A DNA stretch of 50,463 nt from Anaerolineaceae bacterium (GTDB lineage: Bacteria > Chloroflexota > Anaerolineae > Anaerolineales > Anaerolineaceae). A program made the position numbers and the translations under genes. The notes under the pieces were generated by a model. It was given only the letters and a program-made list of their open reading frames with translations. It had not been told where the DNA came from and searched no databases. Of the stretch, positions 26,584 to 35,244 are shown piece after piece. Location: contig JAIOTF010000013.1 in the NCBI GenBank assembly GCA_021107195.1, positions 1 through 50,463 on the forward strand, in the 5' to 3' direction. Each line of letters starts with the position of its first letter. Within the stretch, counting starts at the first letter, position 1.

Positions 26584-28707
26584 GTGCAAAAACGCCCGAA
26601 AATTTCTTTTGAGCTTATTCTTGTCCTCATCGTGCTGGTGATCCACATCTCCATGGCGGTGCGCCCGCCCAACAGTGTCATGAACTGGTTCATCGCCGAT
26701 GACGTATTCTATTATTTCAAAACCGCCCAAAATATTGCCGCGGGGAGCGGCGTGACCTTTGATGGCATTGCCCAATCCAATGGCTTTCATCCTTTATGGA
26801 TGTTGATCTGTATTCCTGTCTTTGCTCTTGCAAACACAACAAATCTCATCCTCCCTTTACGCATCATTATGCTCGTCCTGGGCTTGTTCAGTGCCGGAAC
26901 GGGCGTCTTTTTGTATCGCTTGCTCAAGAAAGTAACCTCGCGGGAAATTGCTGCTGTTGTCTCGCTGGTCTGGGTACTTTCCCCCACTGTGCATGCCACC
27001 GTTACCCGCCTCGGCCTCGAAACGGGCGTGAATGCCTTCTTTATTGTATTGTTACTTTATTTGTTTGCCAATTGGGAAGAACGGCAGCGCCAGGGCCAAC
27101 CCGGTACCTGGAAGCAGGTCCTCTGGCTGGGGCTTGTGGCCGTTCTCACCCTGTACAGCCGTCTTGATAACAGCTTTCTGGTCTGCATCGTCGGTGCCTG
27201 GATTGTTCTCCGTAGCAGCAGTATTGACCGCTCCCTGTTTGTTGGCGAACTGCTCTCCACCGGATTGGCAGTTTTTCTGGCGTTTGTGCTTCGCCTGGGA
27301 TTAGGCAATGCTTATTACCAAATGGTCTCAGCCATGATCCTCATGTTAGTCGCTGCTATGGCCATCCGCGCGCTTTTTCATTATCTGTTCGGCTTGTACA
27401 ATCGTTCATTTCTGCATCAGGCAAGTGTGAAAAACATTGTATTGCGCATAGCCGTTTCGACTGCTGCTGGTACGGCTGCGATCACCGTGCTGGTCATGGC
27501 GCTCATCCGCATGGGCCGCTTGACCAGCTTCCCGCGCTCGGCTTTGCTCATCGAATTTATTCTCTCGCTCATCTTTGCTGCAGCGCTGCGCTTTATCGTG
27601 CGCAAGTGGGGTGTTCAGCCAGCCGCTGCGGAACCTGCCGTAAGCGGATATGGTTTGAAACAGGTCTTGCAGTTCAATGAGCTGCGCCTCGAAAACTGGA
27701 AGTTGTTTTTTACTCGGTTTGCCGCCTATTTCCTGCCCCTGGGCGCTGCGCTTGGTGCGTACATGGCCTACAACCATGCGAAATTCGGCACCTCCACCCC
27801 TGTCAGCGGGCAGATCAAACGCTGGTGGGGCACCATTTATACTGTTTACGGCCGGCCCAAATCAGACTTGTGGGGTGTATTGGGTTTCGACAAGAACGGC
27901 TCATGGCGCATCATCACTGATCCCATCTATGAATTAGCCAAGACCATGGCTGAGAATCGCGGTTTGGAATCAGGAAGCAGTCTCTATTCGGGCATCGTTG
28001 TCGCGGGTATTGTGCTTATCCTTGCCTTTGCGCTCGCGATTCTTGCCCTGAACCGCAAATATACAGCTTCGGCCTGGAAGGGTTTGGGTTTGATGCCCCT
28101 GTGGGCTGGCAGCATGATCCAGATGGCTAATTACACCATGACGGGTTATGTGGCGGCAAAAGCCTGGTATTGGGTAGGCCAGATGCTGTTTGCTACGTTG
28201 ATCCTGGCTATCATGGCCGAGATCGTCTGGCGTAAGCTGCAAGCCACCAAACTTGATAAGCGCATCCTGCAAGCCCTGCCAGCGATTATTTCTGTGATCC
28301 TGGTTGTGGGTTATGTGAATTATTCTATGGAGCTTGTCCCGCCTACCGTTTCCCCGGAAAATGAAGAAGTTTATCTGGGCGGCGCTCATGGTCTGGAAAC
28401 CTATACCGAGCCGGGTTCCCTGATCGGTTCAACCGGCGGGGGAGTACTCGGCTATTTCACCCAGGGTCGCACTATCGTCAATCTGGATGGCCTGATCAAC
28501 AGCTATGATTATTACCTGTTGATGCAGGAAGGCAGAGCCAGCGAGTATCTGGACGAAATTGGCCTGGACTATCTGTATGGCGCGCGCTACGTGCTGGAAG
28601 AAAGCGAACCGTATTTCAACACCTTCCACGGCCGCACCGAATATATCGGAGAGGTGGTCGGTTCAGCGCTGATGCACTACCTGCCGGAGGATCAAGCCCA
28701 ACCATAA
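26584..28707 (+). CDS. GT-C membrane glycosyltransferase, PMT/GT39-like
   Basis: A 707-aa polytopic protein with about 11-13 helices. The first loop carries FIADDVFYYFKTAQNIAAG, where the acidic pair matches the catalytic DD/DE position of GT39-type lipid-dependent glycosyltransferases. It is followed by FHPLWMLICIP. The soluble C-terminus (TGGGVLGYFTQGRTIVNLDG, then YLDEIGLDYLYG) is typical of a bacterial family of such enzymes. A GTG start at 26584 is chosen because GGAGGAA lies 7 nt upstream; a TTG at 26566 would sit before that site. It is monocistronic and faces the decarboxylase operon. It may glycosylate surface polymers or exported proteins such as those encoded just before it; this is inference. 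Confidence 0.68.
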   Translation: MQKRPKISFELILVLIVLVIHISMAVRPPNSVMNWFIADDVFYYFKTAQNIAAGSGVTFDGIAQSNGFHPLWMLICIPVFALANTTNLILPLRIIMLVLGLFSAGTGVFLYRLLKKVTSREIAAVVSLVWVLSPTVHATVTRLGLETGVNAFFIVLLLYLFANWEERQRQGQPGTWKQVLWLGLVAVLTLYSRLDNSFLVCIVGAWIVLRSSSIDRSLFVGELLSTGLAVFLAFVLRLGLGNAYYQMVSAMILMLVAAMAIRALFHYLFGLYNRSFLHQASVKNIVLRIAVSTAAGTAAITVLVMALIRMGRLTSFPRSALLIEFILSLIFAAALRFIVRKWGVQPAAAEPAVSGYGLKQVLQFNELRLENWKLFFTRFAAYFLPLGAALGAYMAYNHAKFGTSTPVSGQIKRWWGTIYTVYGRPKSDLWGVLGFDKNGSWRIITDPIYELAKTMAENRGLESGSSLYSGIVVAGIVLILAFALAILALNRKYTASAWKGLGLMPLWAGSMIQMANYTMTGYVAAKAWYWVGQMLFATLILAIMAEIVWRKLQATKLDKRILQALPAIISVILVVGYVNYSMELVPPTVSPENEEVYLGGAHGLETYTEPGSLIGSTGGGVLGYFTQGRTIVNLDGLINSYDYYLLMQEGRASEYLDEIGLDYLYGARYVLEESEPYFNTFHGRTEYIGEVVGSALMHYLPEDQAQP

Positions 28708-28721
28708 AGAGATTTTCTGGT

Positions 28722-28763
28722 GCAAGGTCGAGGCATTTGCTGTACAATGCGCCTTGACCTTGC
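28722..28763. terminator. Hairpin between convergent genes
   Basis: GCAAGGTCGAGGC (28722-28734) pairs with GCCTTGACCTTGC (28751-28763) with one G-T mismatch. CAGCCTTTTATCTTT follows on the + strand. It lies 15 bp after the stop of the GT-C gene and probably terminates it. Confidence 0.6.
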
Positions 28764-28790
28764 AGCCTTTTATCTTTACCATTTTTCCAT

Positions 28791-28825
28791 AAAAACAGAG
28801 GCTGCCCATATTGGGCAGCCTCTGT
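28791..28825 (-). terminator. Rho-independent terminator of the mmd operon
   Basis: ACAGAGGCTGCCCA (28795-28808) pairs perfectly with TGGGCAGCCTCTGT (28812-28825) around a 3-nt loop. The A-run at 28791-28795 becomes a T-run on the - strand, so this stops the mmdB transcript. Confidence 0.88.
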
Positions 28826-28847
28826 CAATATCAAAAACAAACTGCTG

Positions 28848-29966
28848 CTAAACGAACCCTGTTACCAATGCCAGCAGCAAACCGCCGGCAATCACACTGC
28901 CCAACTGTCCGGCAGTGTTGGAGCCCATGGCGTGCATCAGGATGAAGTTATGGGGATCTTCCTCGTGTGCCATCTGGGCCGAAAGACGGCCTGCCATCGG
29001 GAAGGCACTGATACCGCAGGCACCGATCAACGGATTGATCTTGCCGCCGGTAACGAAGTTCATCAGCTTCCCAAACATCAGCCCCATCACTGTGTCCATG
29101 ATGAAGGCCAGCAAACCCAGTGCCAGGATCATCAGTGTTTTGGCATCGATGAAGCTCTCAGCAGCCATCGTGGTACCAATCGCCAATCCCAGGAAAAGCG
29201 TCGCCACATTGATGATCTCGTTTTGTGCTGACTTGTCCAGGCGATCCACTACACCGCTTTCTTTCAGCAGGTTGCCCAGCATCAATGTCGCAATCAGCGG
29301 GGCTGCGTCCGGGGCGATCAAGCTGATGATCACCGTTACGGCCAGGGGGAAGATGACCACTGCCGCTTTGGAGACCGACCGGGGGCTGTAATCCATGCGG
29401 ATGCTGCGTCCTTTTTTAGTGGTCATCAAGCGCATCACAGGCGGCTGGATGATCGGGATCAGACTCATATACGAATACGCCGCTACTGCAATTGGCCCCA
29501 TGAGTGCAGGGGCGAGAATATTGGTAACAAAGATCGCCGTCGGGCCGTCAATGGCGCCGATCACGCCGATGGAGGCAGCTTCGTTGAGCGGGAAGCCCAG
29601 CAGAGTTGCCAGAATGAGGGTGCCGTAGATGCCGAATTGTCCGGCTGCGCCCAGCAGCACCATGTGTGGCATGGCCAGCAGCGGACGGAAGTCGATCATT
29701 GCTCCTACGCCGATGAAGATCAGCAGCGGGAAGAGTTCTGTGCCGATGCCGAAATCGTAGATGAACTCGAACACGCCGTGATCTGATGACATGCCCAGGT
29801 TTGCGAGGATACAGCCGAAGCCGATTGGGAGCAGGAGGTTTGGTTCATACTCCTTCACAATCGCCAGAGCGATGAGGATGCCGCCAACGGCCAGCATGAC
29901 TGCATTGCCCCAGTAGAAACTGGCGAAGCCACGGGTGATTTCCTCAAGGATTGATGTAAAATCCAT
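28848..29966 (-). CDS. mmdB: Na+-translocating decarboxylase beta subunit
   Basis: A 372-aa membrane subunit of the OadB/MmdB/GcdB family, which decarboxylates carboxybiotin and pumps Na+ out of the cell. Conserved blocks are GTELFPLLIFIGVGAMIDFR, GAIDGPTAIFVTNILAP, and HAMGSNTAGQLGSVIAGG near the C-terminus. In characterised OadB proteins the corresponding Asp, Asn, Gly and Ser residues line the Na+ path. It is the last gene of an mmdA-mmdD-mmdC-mmdB order, 13 bp after the biotin carrier gene. The substrate (methylmalonyl-, glutaconyl-CoA or oxaloacetate) is set by the alpha subunit. Confidence 0.93.
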   Translation of the reverse strand: MDFTSILEEITRGFASFYWGNAVMLAVGGILIALAIVKEYEPNLLLPIGFGCILANLGMSSDHGVFEFIYDFGIGTELFPLLIFIGVGAMIDFRPLLAMPHMVLLGAAGQFGIYGTLILATLLGFPLNEAASIGVIGAIDGPTAIFVTNILAPALMGPIAVAAYSYMSLIPIIQPPVMRLMTTKKGRSIRMDYSPRSVSKAAVVIFPLAVTVIISLIAPDAAPLIATLMLGNLLKESGVVDRLDKSAQNEIINVATLFLGLAIGTTMAAESFIDAKTLMILALGLLAFIMDTVMGLMFGKLMNFVTGGKINPLIGACGISAFPMAGRLSAQMAHEEDPHNFILMHAMGSNTAGQLGSVIAGGLLLALVTGFV

Positions 29967-29979
29967 TTTGGCCTCTTTC

Positions 29980-30408
29980 TCAGTCGCTGAATTCCATCAG
30001 CGGCTGGCCGTGCTTGACATGATCGCCGGGGCTTACATGAATGCGGGCGATCGTGCCGTCGCGGCTGGCGCGGATGGAATTGTTCATTTTCATCACTTCC
30101 AGGACCAACAATTACTGTCCGTTTTTCACGGCTTCCCCTTCACGAACACTTAAGGAGAGGATTACACCAGGAATGGGTGCGGGAACGGTTTTCGCGCCGC
30201 CCTGGACGGGGGCTGCCGCTGCGGCAACTGCCGGTGCAGCGGGGGCCGAAGGCGACGGGGCGGATGGGGCTGCTGCAACCGCGGCCTGCACTTCTTCGGG
30301 CCACACTTCAAAGGTCTCACCGTCTACCTTTGCCAGGATGGGGCGCGTTTTTGTATCTTCTACTTCAACATCATACGTTTCATTGTCAACTTTGACACGT
30401 AGTTTCAT
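29980..30408 (-). pseudogene. mmdC: Biotin carrier subunit interrupted by an in-frame TAA
   Basis: The frame starts at ATG 30408 (GAGGTGG upstream) and runs through an N-terminal region, an Ala/Pro-rich flexible linker and the first half of a biotinyl domain (PAPIPGVILSLSVREGEAVK). It hits TAA at 30114-30112. Reading on in the same frame restores the rest: LLVLEVMKMNNSIRASRDG and so on to HGQPLMEFSD and TGA at 29982-29980. The biotinyl Lys codon is at 30090-30088. The motif reads EVMKM instead of the usual EAMKM. No frame change is needed, so one base substitution, true or an assembly error, explains the break. The truncated product would lack the biotin site and could not serve the decarboxylase. 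Stop-codon readthrough is possible but unsupported. Confidence 0.85.
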
Positions 30409-30442
30409 CAAAACCACCTCGTGATCTTTTTAGTGTTTCCGG

Positions 30443-30754
30443 TTATTTTTGCAAAGGAGCAACTTGCCATGCGCTCAGTTCAGATGACTCTGGCGCAGTG
30501 GTCAGACTGGCACTGGATTTCTGGAAAGCAAGGGCTACTGTAACTGCCGCAGCAGCGGCCTTACGCTTGCTGTCTCCGGCAGCGGTTGGTATTTCCGCTT
30601 CCTCGACTTCTTCCATTTCAGCTTCAACCACTTTTTTCTTAGGTGTGGTGATTCTGACCAACAGCTCCATGGCGCCCCACAGGATCAAGATCGCGACAAA
30701 GATCAAGATAATGCCGATCAATGAGATCCAAAGGGAAATTGCCAGATTACTCAT
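30443..30754 (-). CDS. mmdD: Na+ pump decarboxylase small membrane subunit (OadG/MmdD-like)
   Basis: A 103-aa protein with one N-terminal membrane helix (ISLIGIILIFVAILILWGAMELL) followed by an acidic and then Ala/Lys-rich tail. This is the layout of OadG/MmdD subunits, which hold alpha and beta subunits together. AAAGGAG precedes the ATG. It sits 12 bp after mmdA and before the biotin carrier gene, the place expected for MmdD. Sequence conservation in this family is low, so the context carries much of the call. Confidence 0.8.
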   Translation of the reverse strand: MSNLAISLWISLIGIILIFVAILILWGAMELLVRITTPKKKVVEAEMEEVEEAEIPTAAGDSKRKAAAAAVTVALAFQKSSASLTTAPESSELSAWQVAPLQK

Positions 30755-30766
30755 GGGTTTCTCCTT

Positions 30767-32317
30767 TTATACGGGCATGTTGCCGTGTTTGCGCGGCAGG
30801 TTTTGCTTGCGTTTGTTGCGCAGAGTCTTCAGTGCGGCAACGATCATCGGGCGGGTTTCCTTGGGTTCGATCACATCATCAATGTAACCAGCTTGTGCGG
30901 AAGCATAGGGGTTGAGGAACAGGTCCTTGTAATCCTGGGTAAGCTTTTCGCGTTCTGCTTCAGGATCTTCGGCAGCCTTGATCTGTCTACGGTAGAGGAT
31001 ATTGGCTGCGCCGCCGGCGCCCATTACTGCGATCTCGGCACTCGGCCAGGCATACGTAACATCTGTGTCCATGTATTTGCTGCTCATGGCGATATAGGCG
31101 CCGCCGTATGCTTTGCGGGTGACGATGGAGATCTTGGGATTGGTGGCATTCGCATAGGCGTACAAAATCTTGGCGCCGTGGCGAATGACGCCGCCGTGTT
31201 CCTGGTTGATGCCGGGCAGGAAGCCGGGCGAGTCGACGAAGGTAACCAGCGGGACATTGAAACTGTCGCAGAAACGCACAAAGCGGGCGATCTTGTCGGC
31301 GGCGTCAATGTTCAATGAACCTGCCAGAACACTGGGTTCCTGACCGACGATACCCACACTGTACCCGCCGATGCGCGCCATACCGATCAAGGCATTTTGA
31401 GCATAGGTGGATTGCAGTTCCAGGAAGGAGCCTTTGTCTACTACCAGCTCGACGACGTCGTGCATGCGGTAGGGGGTTTGCGGGTTGATGGGGACGATGG
31501 AATTGAGGACCTCATCCATTCGGCCGGGGTCATCCGCCGGTTCGACATAAGGCGGATTTTCCATATTGTTGTTGGGCAAATAGCTGACCAGCCGCCGCGC
31601 CAGGGCCAATGCGTCCTGGTCGCTGGGGGCTGCCATGTGGGCAATGCCGCTGATGCCGAGGTGGGTGGCTGCGCCGCCCAGGCTTTCGAAATCTGTTTCT
31701 TCGCCGGTCACCGATTTGATCACCTGTGGCCCGGTCAGGAACATGAAGGATTTCTTCTCGACCATGATGATAAAATCTTGCAAAACGGGCGAGTACGCTG
31801 CACCGCCGGCGCAGGGGCCCATCACCAGACTGATTTGGGGAACAACGCCGGAATACTGCGAGTTGCGGCGGAAAATTTCGGCATATCCACCCAGGCTGTA
31901 AATGCCTTCCTGAATGCGGGCGCCTCCGGAGTCCAGGATACCGATCACCGGGGTGCCATTGCTGGCAGCCAGGTCCATTACATGGCTGATCTTTTGGCCT
32001 TGCATTTCACCCAGCGAGCCACCGCTGACAGTGAAGTCCTGTGCATAAACATAAATGGTGCGGCCGTCGATCTGGCCGTAGCCAGTGACCACACCATCGC
32101 CGAGAAGTTTCTCGCCGCCAAGTTCCAAATCGTGCTTGCGGGATGTTACAAATGGTTCCAACTCCTGAAAAGTGCCTGGATCCAGCAGAAGGTCGATTCG
32201 TTCGCGGGCTGTCAGCTTGCCTTTGGCGTGCTGTTTTTCAATCCGCTTCTCGCCGCCGCCGAGGCGCGACTTTTTGCGTTTCTCACGCAGTTCCAAAATT
32301 CGGGGATCTTCGGGCAT
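30767..32317 (-). CDS. mmdA: Methylmalonyl-CoA decarboxylase alpha / acyl-CoA carboxyltransferase subunit
   Basis: A 516-aa carboxyltransferase of the crotonase-like PccB/MmdA family. It transfers the carboxyl group from methylmalonyl-CoA to biotin, in the decarboxylase direction. The two oxyanion-hole regions are GILDSGGARIQEG and VMGPCAGGAAYSP in the N-half. FVDSPGFLPGINQEHGGVIR and KAYGGAYIAMSSK lie in the C-half. The same family includes propionyl-CoA carboxylase beta subunits, but the downstream MmdD, MmdC and MmdB genes favour the decarboxylase. ATG 32317 is preferred, 6 nt after AAAGGA; ATG 32323 directly abuts that site. Confidence 0.9.
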   Translation of the reverse strand: MPEDPRILELREKRKKSRLGGGEKRIEKQHAKGKLTARERIDLLLDPGTFQELEPFVTSRKHDLELGGEKLLGDGVVTGYGQIDGRTIYVYAQDFTVSGGSLGEMQGQKISHVMDLAASNGTPVIGILDSGGARIQEGIYSLGGYAEIFRRNSQYSGVVPQISLVMGPCAGGAAYSPVLQDFIIMVEKKSFMFLTGPQVIKSVTGEETDFESLGGAATHLGISGIAHMAAPSDQDALALARRLVSYLPNNNMENPPYVEPADDPGRMDEVLNSIVPINPQTPYRMHDVVELVVDKGSFLELQSTYAQNALIGMARIGGYSVGIVGQEPSVLAGSLNIDAADKIARFVRFCDSFNVPLVTFVDSPGFLPGINQEHGGVIRHGAKILYAYANATNPKISIVTRKAYGGAYIAMSSKYMDTDVTYAWPSAEIAVMGAGGAANILYRRQIKAAEDPEAEREKLTQDYKDLFLNPYASAQAGYIDDVIEPKETRPMIVAALKTLRNKRKQNLPRKHGNMPV

Positions 32318-32380
32318 ACGCATTCCTTTAATAGGTTGAAAATTTGGATAGATGAATGGATAAACAAATCATGCCTGAAC

Positions 32381-32393
32381 ATTGTCAGACAAT
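32381..32393. promoter_or_regulatory. Palindromic operator candidate upstream of mmdA
   Basis: ATTGTCAGACAAT is a perfect palindrome with 6-bp arms and a single central base, 63 bp upstream of the mmdA start. The core fits the TNGTNNNACNA pattern bound by FadR-subfamily GntR regulators. No regulator gene lies next to it. Confidence 0.4.
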
Positions 32394-32732
32394 CACAGCT
32401 TTATTAGATTTTATCATAAATCATCTTCTTAGTCACTTGATGAAAATCATATTGCCAACGGGTTATTACATTACTTTCAGGTTAGCTTATGCAGGTTTGT
32501 CTAGTCCACCTGGTCTACCTGGTTTTATTGCCTGATTCATCGGTTTCTTGCAATGACACACTTTTTATTCTTGTTTTTTGGGAGCACAGGCGCTTTTCTT
32601 GTCCTGTTAAACTGGCCGGCCAGAGTGCGTTATTGGCTTTGCTGCCTTTCAACTTTGTAAATCGACGTTCATATTTCTCTAATTTGTTCATGTTAGGATT
32701 TTAATAGTGATTATTTATAGGAGGTAGGAAAT
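32394..32732. other. Divergent intergenic region
   Basis: An AT-rich control region between mmdA (-) and the DUF3048 gene (+). A 71-codon frame at 32489-32704 starts without a ribosome-binding site and looks like chance. AGGAGGTAGG just before 32733 is the ribosome-binding site of the next gene. Promoters for both directions are expected, but no strong hexamer pair was seen. Confidence 0.4.
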
Positions 32733-34148
32733 ATGCAGCCCAAAAAACGCTTATTGGTACTTGTATTGATTTTGATCTTTAGCATCTCATGCCGCTCTGT
32801 CGGTGCATTTTCGTGGGGCGGGAAGGATGCTGCCGCAGTTGATCCGGCGCCCGGGCCAGTACGGGAAAATGTTCAACCCGATGCGCTGTCAAAGCCCCAG
32901 GCCGCGCCAGAAGAGGTCTGGGCGCCCGAACCTGAAGAAGATCCCCAGCAGCCTTTACTGCCTTCTCCAGTCCCACAGGAGCAGCAGGCTGATCAGCAGG
33001 CGTCCCCTGCAATCCCGCAGGGACCCATTGGTCCAAAATCTTATCCCGCCGGCATCAATCCCTTGAGCGGCTTGCCGGTAGTGAACCCTGATAATCTTTC
33101 ATTACCGCCGGCGCTGGTATCGATCACCAATTGGCCGCCGGCAGCCCGGCCGCAAGCCGGTCTTTCGTTCAGCCCCTTTGTCTATGAATTGTATATTGGC
33201 GAAGGTATGTCCCGCTTCCTGGCTATGTTCTATGGTGATTTCCCAATGTCCGAGAACCCTGCTGATGCCGGCAATTCTCTGGTGGGTCCTATTCGTTCGG
33301 GACGCCTGCCTTATGAATCACTGCGAAATCTTTATAATGGGTTTTTGGTTATGTCTTCTGCCTACTCTGGCGTGGCCGCCAATTTGAGCCAGTATAGTAA
33401 TATCTACGGCTCGGATACGGATGATATCAATTCCGCCATGATCCCGGTCGACAAAATGGAACAGATCGCCCAGGCCAACCAAAAGCGGCTGGGTGAAAAT
33501 TCACTGCAGGGCAATGTCTATGATGAAACCCCGCTCTCTGGTGGTCAACCAGCCAATCGCTTGTGGTTCATTTATAATCAGATTGATCAGGTCGTCTGGC
33601 AGTACGATCCACAAAGCGGTGCATACCGCCGCTACCAGGACAATGCCGATGGCACAACTTTCATTCAGGCCACAGACCGCATCAATGGCGAAGGGTTGAC
33701 CTACGAGAACGTCATCCTTCTCTTTGCCCAACATCGTGCCTGCAATGAAGTGGCATTCGACATTGATTTGCAGTACATTCCCCGTTCTCCGGCGCTGCTC
33801 TTCCGCGATGGTCAGATGCACAAGATTTTTTGGACCACCAGAAGCGAGGAATATGAACGTACGACCGGCAAGTTGCGCCCGATCCGCTTTATCGATGAGA
33901 ACGGCAATCCTATCTCCCTCAAGCCAGGCCAGACCTGGGTTCATCTTGTGCCAACCGGCACACCGTATTGGGAGGCTCCTGATCGCCAGGAAGTGCCGAT
34001 GAATGCACCGCAATGGGTTGCATCCGATCCTTCCGGCTTGCTCTATAACCTTCTGAATAATCGCGACGAAGGCTCCTCTAACTGGGTCTCGCGCTACTAT
34101 GCTTCCATGATCGTCTACGACCAGGCTGTCTGCGAAGCACTGCGTTAG
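32733..34148 (+). CDS. DUF3048 (YerB-like) lipoprotein
   Basis: A 471-aa exported protein with signal peptide core LLVLVLILIFSISC; the Cys20 lipobox is slightly atypical. A Pro/Glu/Gln-rich linker of about 75 aa precedes the DUF3048 domain. That domain opens with NPLSGLPV and carries RPQAGLSFSPFVYELYIGEG and VGPIRSGRLPYESLRN. The segment NEVAFDIDLQYIPRS begins the second half. Function is unknown; B. subtilis YerB is the namesake. A strong terminator follows, so it is monocistronic. Confidence in the family is high. Confidence 0.82.
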   Translation: MQPKKRLLVLVLILIFSISCRSVGAFSWGGKDAAAVDPAPGPVRENVQPDALSKPQAAPEEVWAPEPEEDPQQPLLPSPVPQEQQADQQASPAIPQGPIGPKSYPAGINPLSGLPVVNPDNLSLPPALVSITNWPPAARPQAGLSFSPFVYELYIGEGMSRFLAMFYGDFPMSENPADAGNSLVGPIRSGRLPYESLRNLYNGFLVMSSAYSGVAANLSQYSNIYGSDTDDINSAMIPVDKMEQIAQANQKRLGENSLQGNVYDETPLSGGQPANRLWFIYNQIDQVVWQYDPQSGAYRRYQDNADGTTFIQATDRINGEGLTYENVILLFAQHRACNEVAFDIDLQYIPRSPALLFRDGQMHKIFWTTRSEEYERTTGKLRPIRFIDENGNPISLKPGQTWVHLVPTGTPYWEAPDRQEVPMNAPQWVASDPSGLLYNLLNNRDEGSSNWVSRYYASMIVYDQAVCEALR

Positions 34149-34174
34149 GTTTAATTGGTGATCGCTGATTGCAT

Positions 34175-34209
34175 GGGCTGTCTCAAATCATCTGAGACAG
34201 CCCGTTTTT
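34175..34209 (+). terminator. Rho-independent terminator after the DUF3048 gene
   Basis: GGGCTGTCTCA (34175-34185) pairs perfectly with TGAGACAGCCC (34193-34203) over a 7-nt loop, followed by GTTTTTCTT. It lies 26 bp after the stop. Confidence 0.9.
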
Positions 34210-34361
34210 CTTCTCCGTGCCTTCAGCGTACGTATATTATGAACATCACACAGTATCCAAGGGGAACTTAATTCCGACTTCGACATTCCGTCAGGCCAGC
34301 CCCGTAGTATACTATGGGCAGCGTTCTTCGGAACCAAACTCCCATACAAAGGAGCAGTGGA

Positions 34362-35183
34362 ATGAAATTGTTGATTGCAGCCGATATGGAAGGTATTTCG
34401 GGTGTCGTGGCCTGGGATCATGTGTCCGCCAAACATCCAGAGTATACTCGTTTTCGAAAAATGATGACAGCCGACGTGAATGCAGCCATTGAAGGTGCAT
34501 TGAAAGCCGGTGCAGATGAAATCCTGGTGGCCGATGGGCATGGCTCTGGCAATAATATCCTCATCGAAGATCTTAACCCCGTTGCCAGTCTCCATTCCGG
34601 CAATGCTGCCCCCTTTGCGATGGTACAGGGCGTGGGCAGTGACGTGGATGCTGCTATGTTTATCGGTTACCATGCCCGCGTTGGCTCTACACCCGCGGTT
34701 TTGGATCATACCTGGTCCAGCAGAGTTGTTGCCAATGTGTGGCTTAATGGCAAGATCATTGGCGAAACCGGATTAAATGCTGCTGTTTGTGCGCATTACG
34801 GTGTCCCGGTGATCATGGTTTCCGGTGACCAGACATTGGCATCCGAAGTCAATAAGACTATTCCCGGTGTCGAGACCGCAATTGTCAAAATCGCTACCAG
34901 TCACCAATCTGCACAATGCTATTCATTGAAGGAATCGCGCGGGCGCATTCGTGAAGCCTCGGAACGCGCTGTGCAGCGTCTCAAGAAAGGAGAGGGGCCA
35001 AAGCCGTATCAGATTTCTAAACCAATTACTGTCACAGTGGAACTCAAGACCTCCGGTATGGTGGATGGCTCTTCATTGATACCCAATGTGAAACGTCTGG
35101 ATGCCCGCCGCGTGGAATTTGAATGCACGGATATGCTTCATGCTTACCATGCCTTCCGTTCTTTGGTTGGTATGACCTTCTAA
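34362..35183 (+). CDS. dppA: D-aminopeptidase, peptidase family M55 (DppA-like)
   Basis: A 273-aa zinc peptidase that splits D-amino-acid di- and oligopeptides, often from peptidoglycan turnover. Metal-binding residues fall almost exactly where recalled for B. subtilis DppA: Asp8 and Glu10 in ADMEGISGV, His60 in ADGHGSGNN, His104 in IGYHARVG, and Glu135 in GETGLNAAV (DppA Glu133). ATG 34362 is chosen because AAGGAGCAG precedes it. In-frame upstream sequence from 34314 looks unrelated. A hairpin after the stop separates it from the RNA-modification genes, so shared transcription is possible but not certain. Confidence 0.88.
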   Translation: MKLLIAADMEGISGVVAWDHVSAKHPEYTRFRKMMTADVNAAIEGALKAGADEILVADGHGSGNNILIEDLNPVASLHSGNAAPFAMVQGVGSDVDAAMFIGYHARVGSTPAVLDHTWSSRVVANVWLNGKIIGETGLNAAVCAHYGVPVIMVSGDQTLASEVNKTIPGVETAIVKIATSHQSAQCYSLKESRGRIREASERAVQRLKKGEGPKPYQISKPITVTVELKTSGMVDGSSLIPNVKRLDARRVEFECTDMLHAYHAFRSLVGMTF

Positions 35184-35211
35184 AGGTGCATCTGTCGTAT
35201 CCTATGCACCT
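35184..35211 (+). repeat. Intercistronic inverted repeat
   Basis: AGGTGCAT (35184-35191) and ATGCACCT (35204-35211) are perfect inverted copies starting on the base after the dppA stop codon. There is no T-run, so it may be an mRNA stabiliser, an attenuator or an operator for the transglycosylase operon instead of a terminator. Confidence 0.45.
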
Positions 35212-35244
35212 GGCGAAGTGTGTCTTGAGACAGAGAGAAATACA

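Noticed and set aside
30112..30114. Frameshift as the cause of the mmdC break
   Set aside because: Family residues continue in the same frame on both sides of the TAA, so no insertion or deletion is needed.
32489..32704. A 71-codon + strand frame before the DUF3048 gene
   Set aside because: No ribosome-binding site, odd composition rich in Phe, Leu and Ser, and placed in an AT-rich control region.
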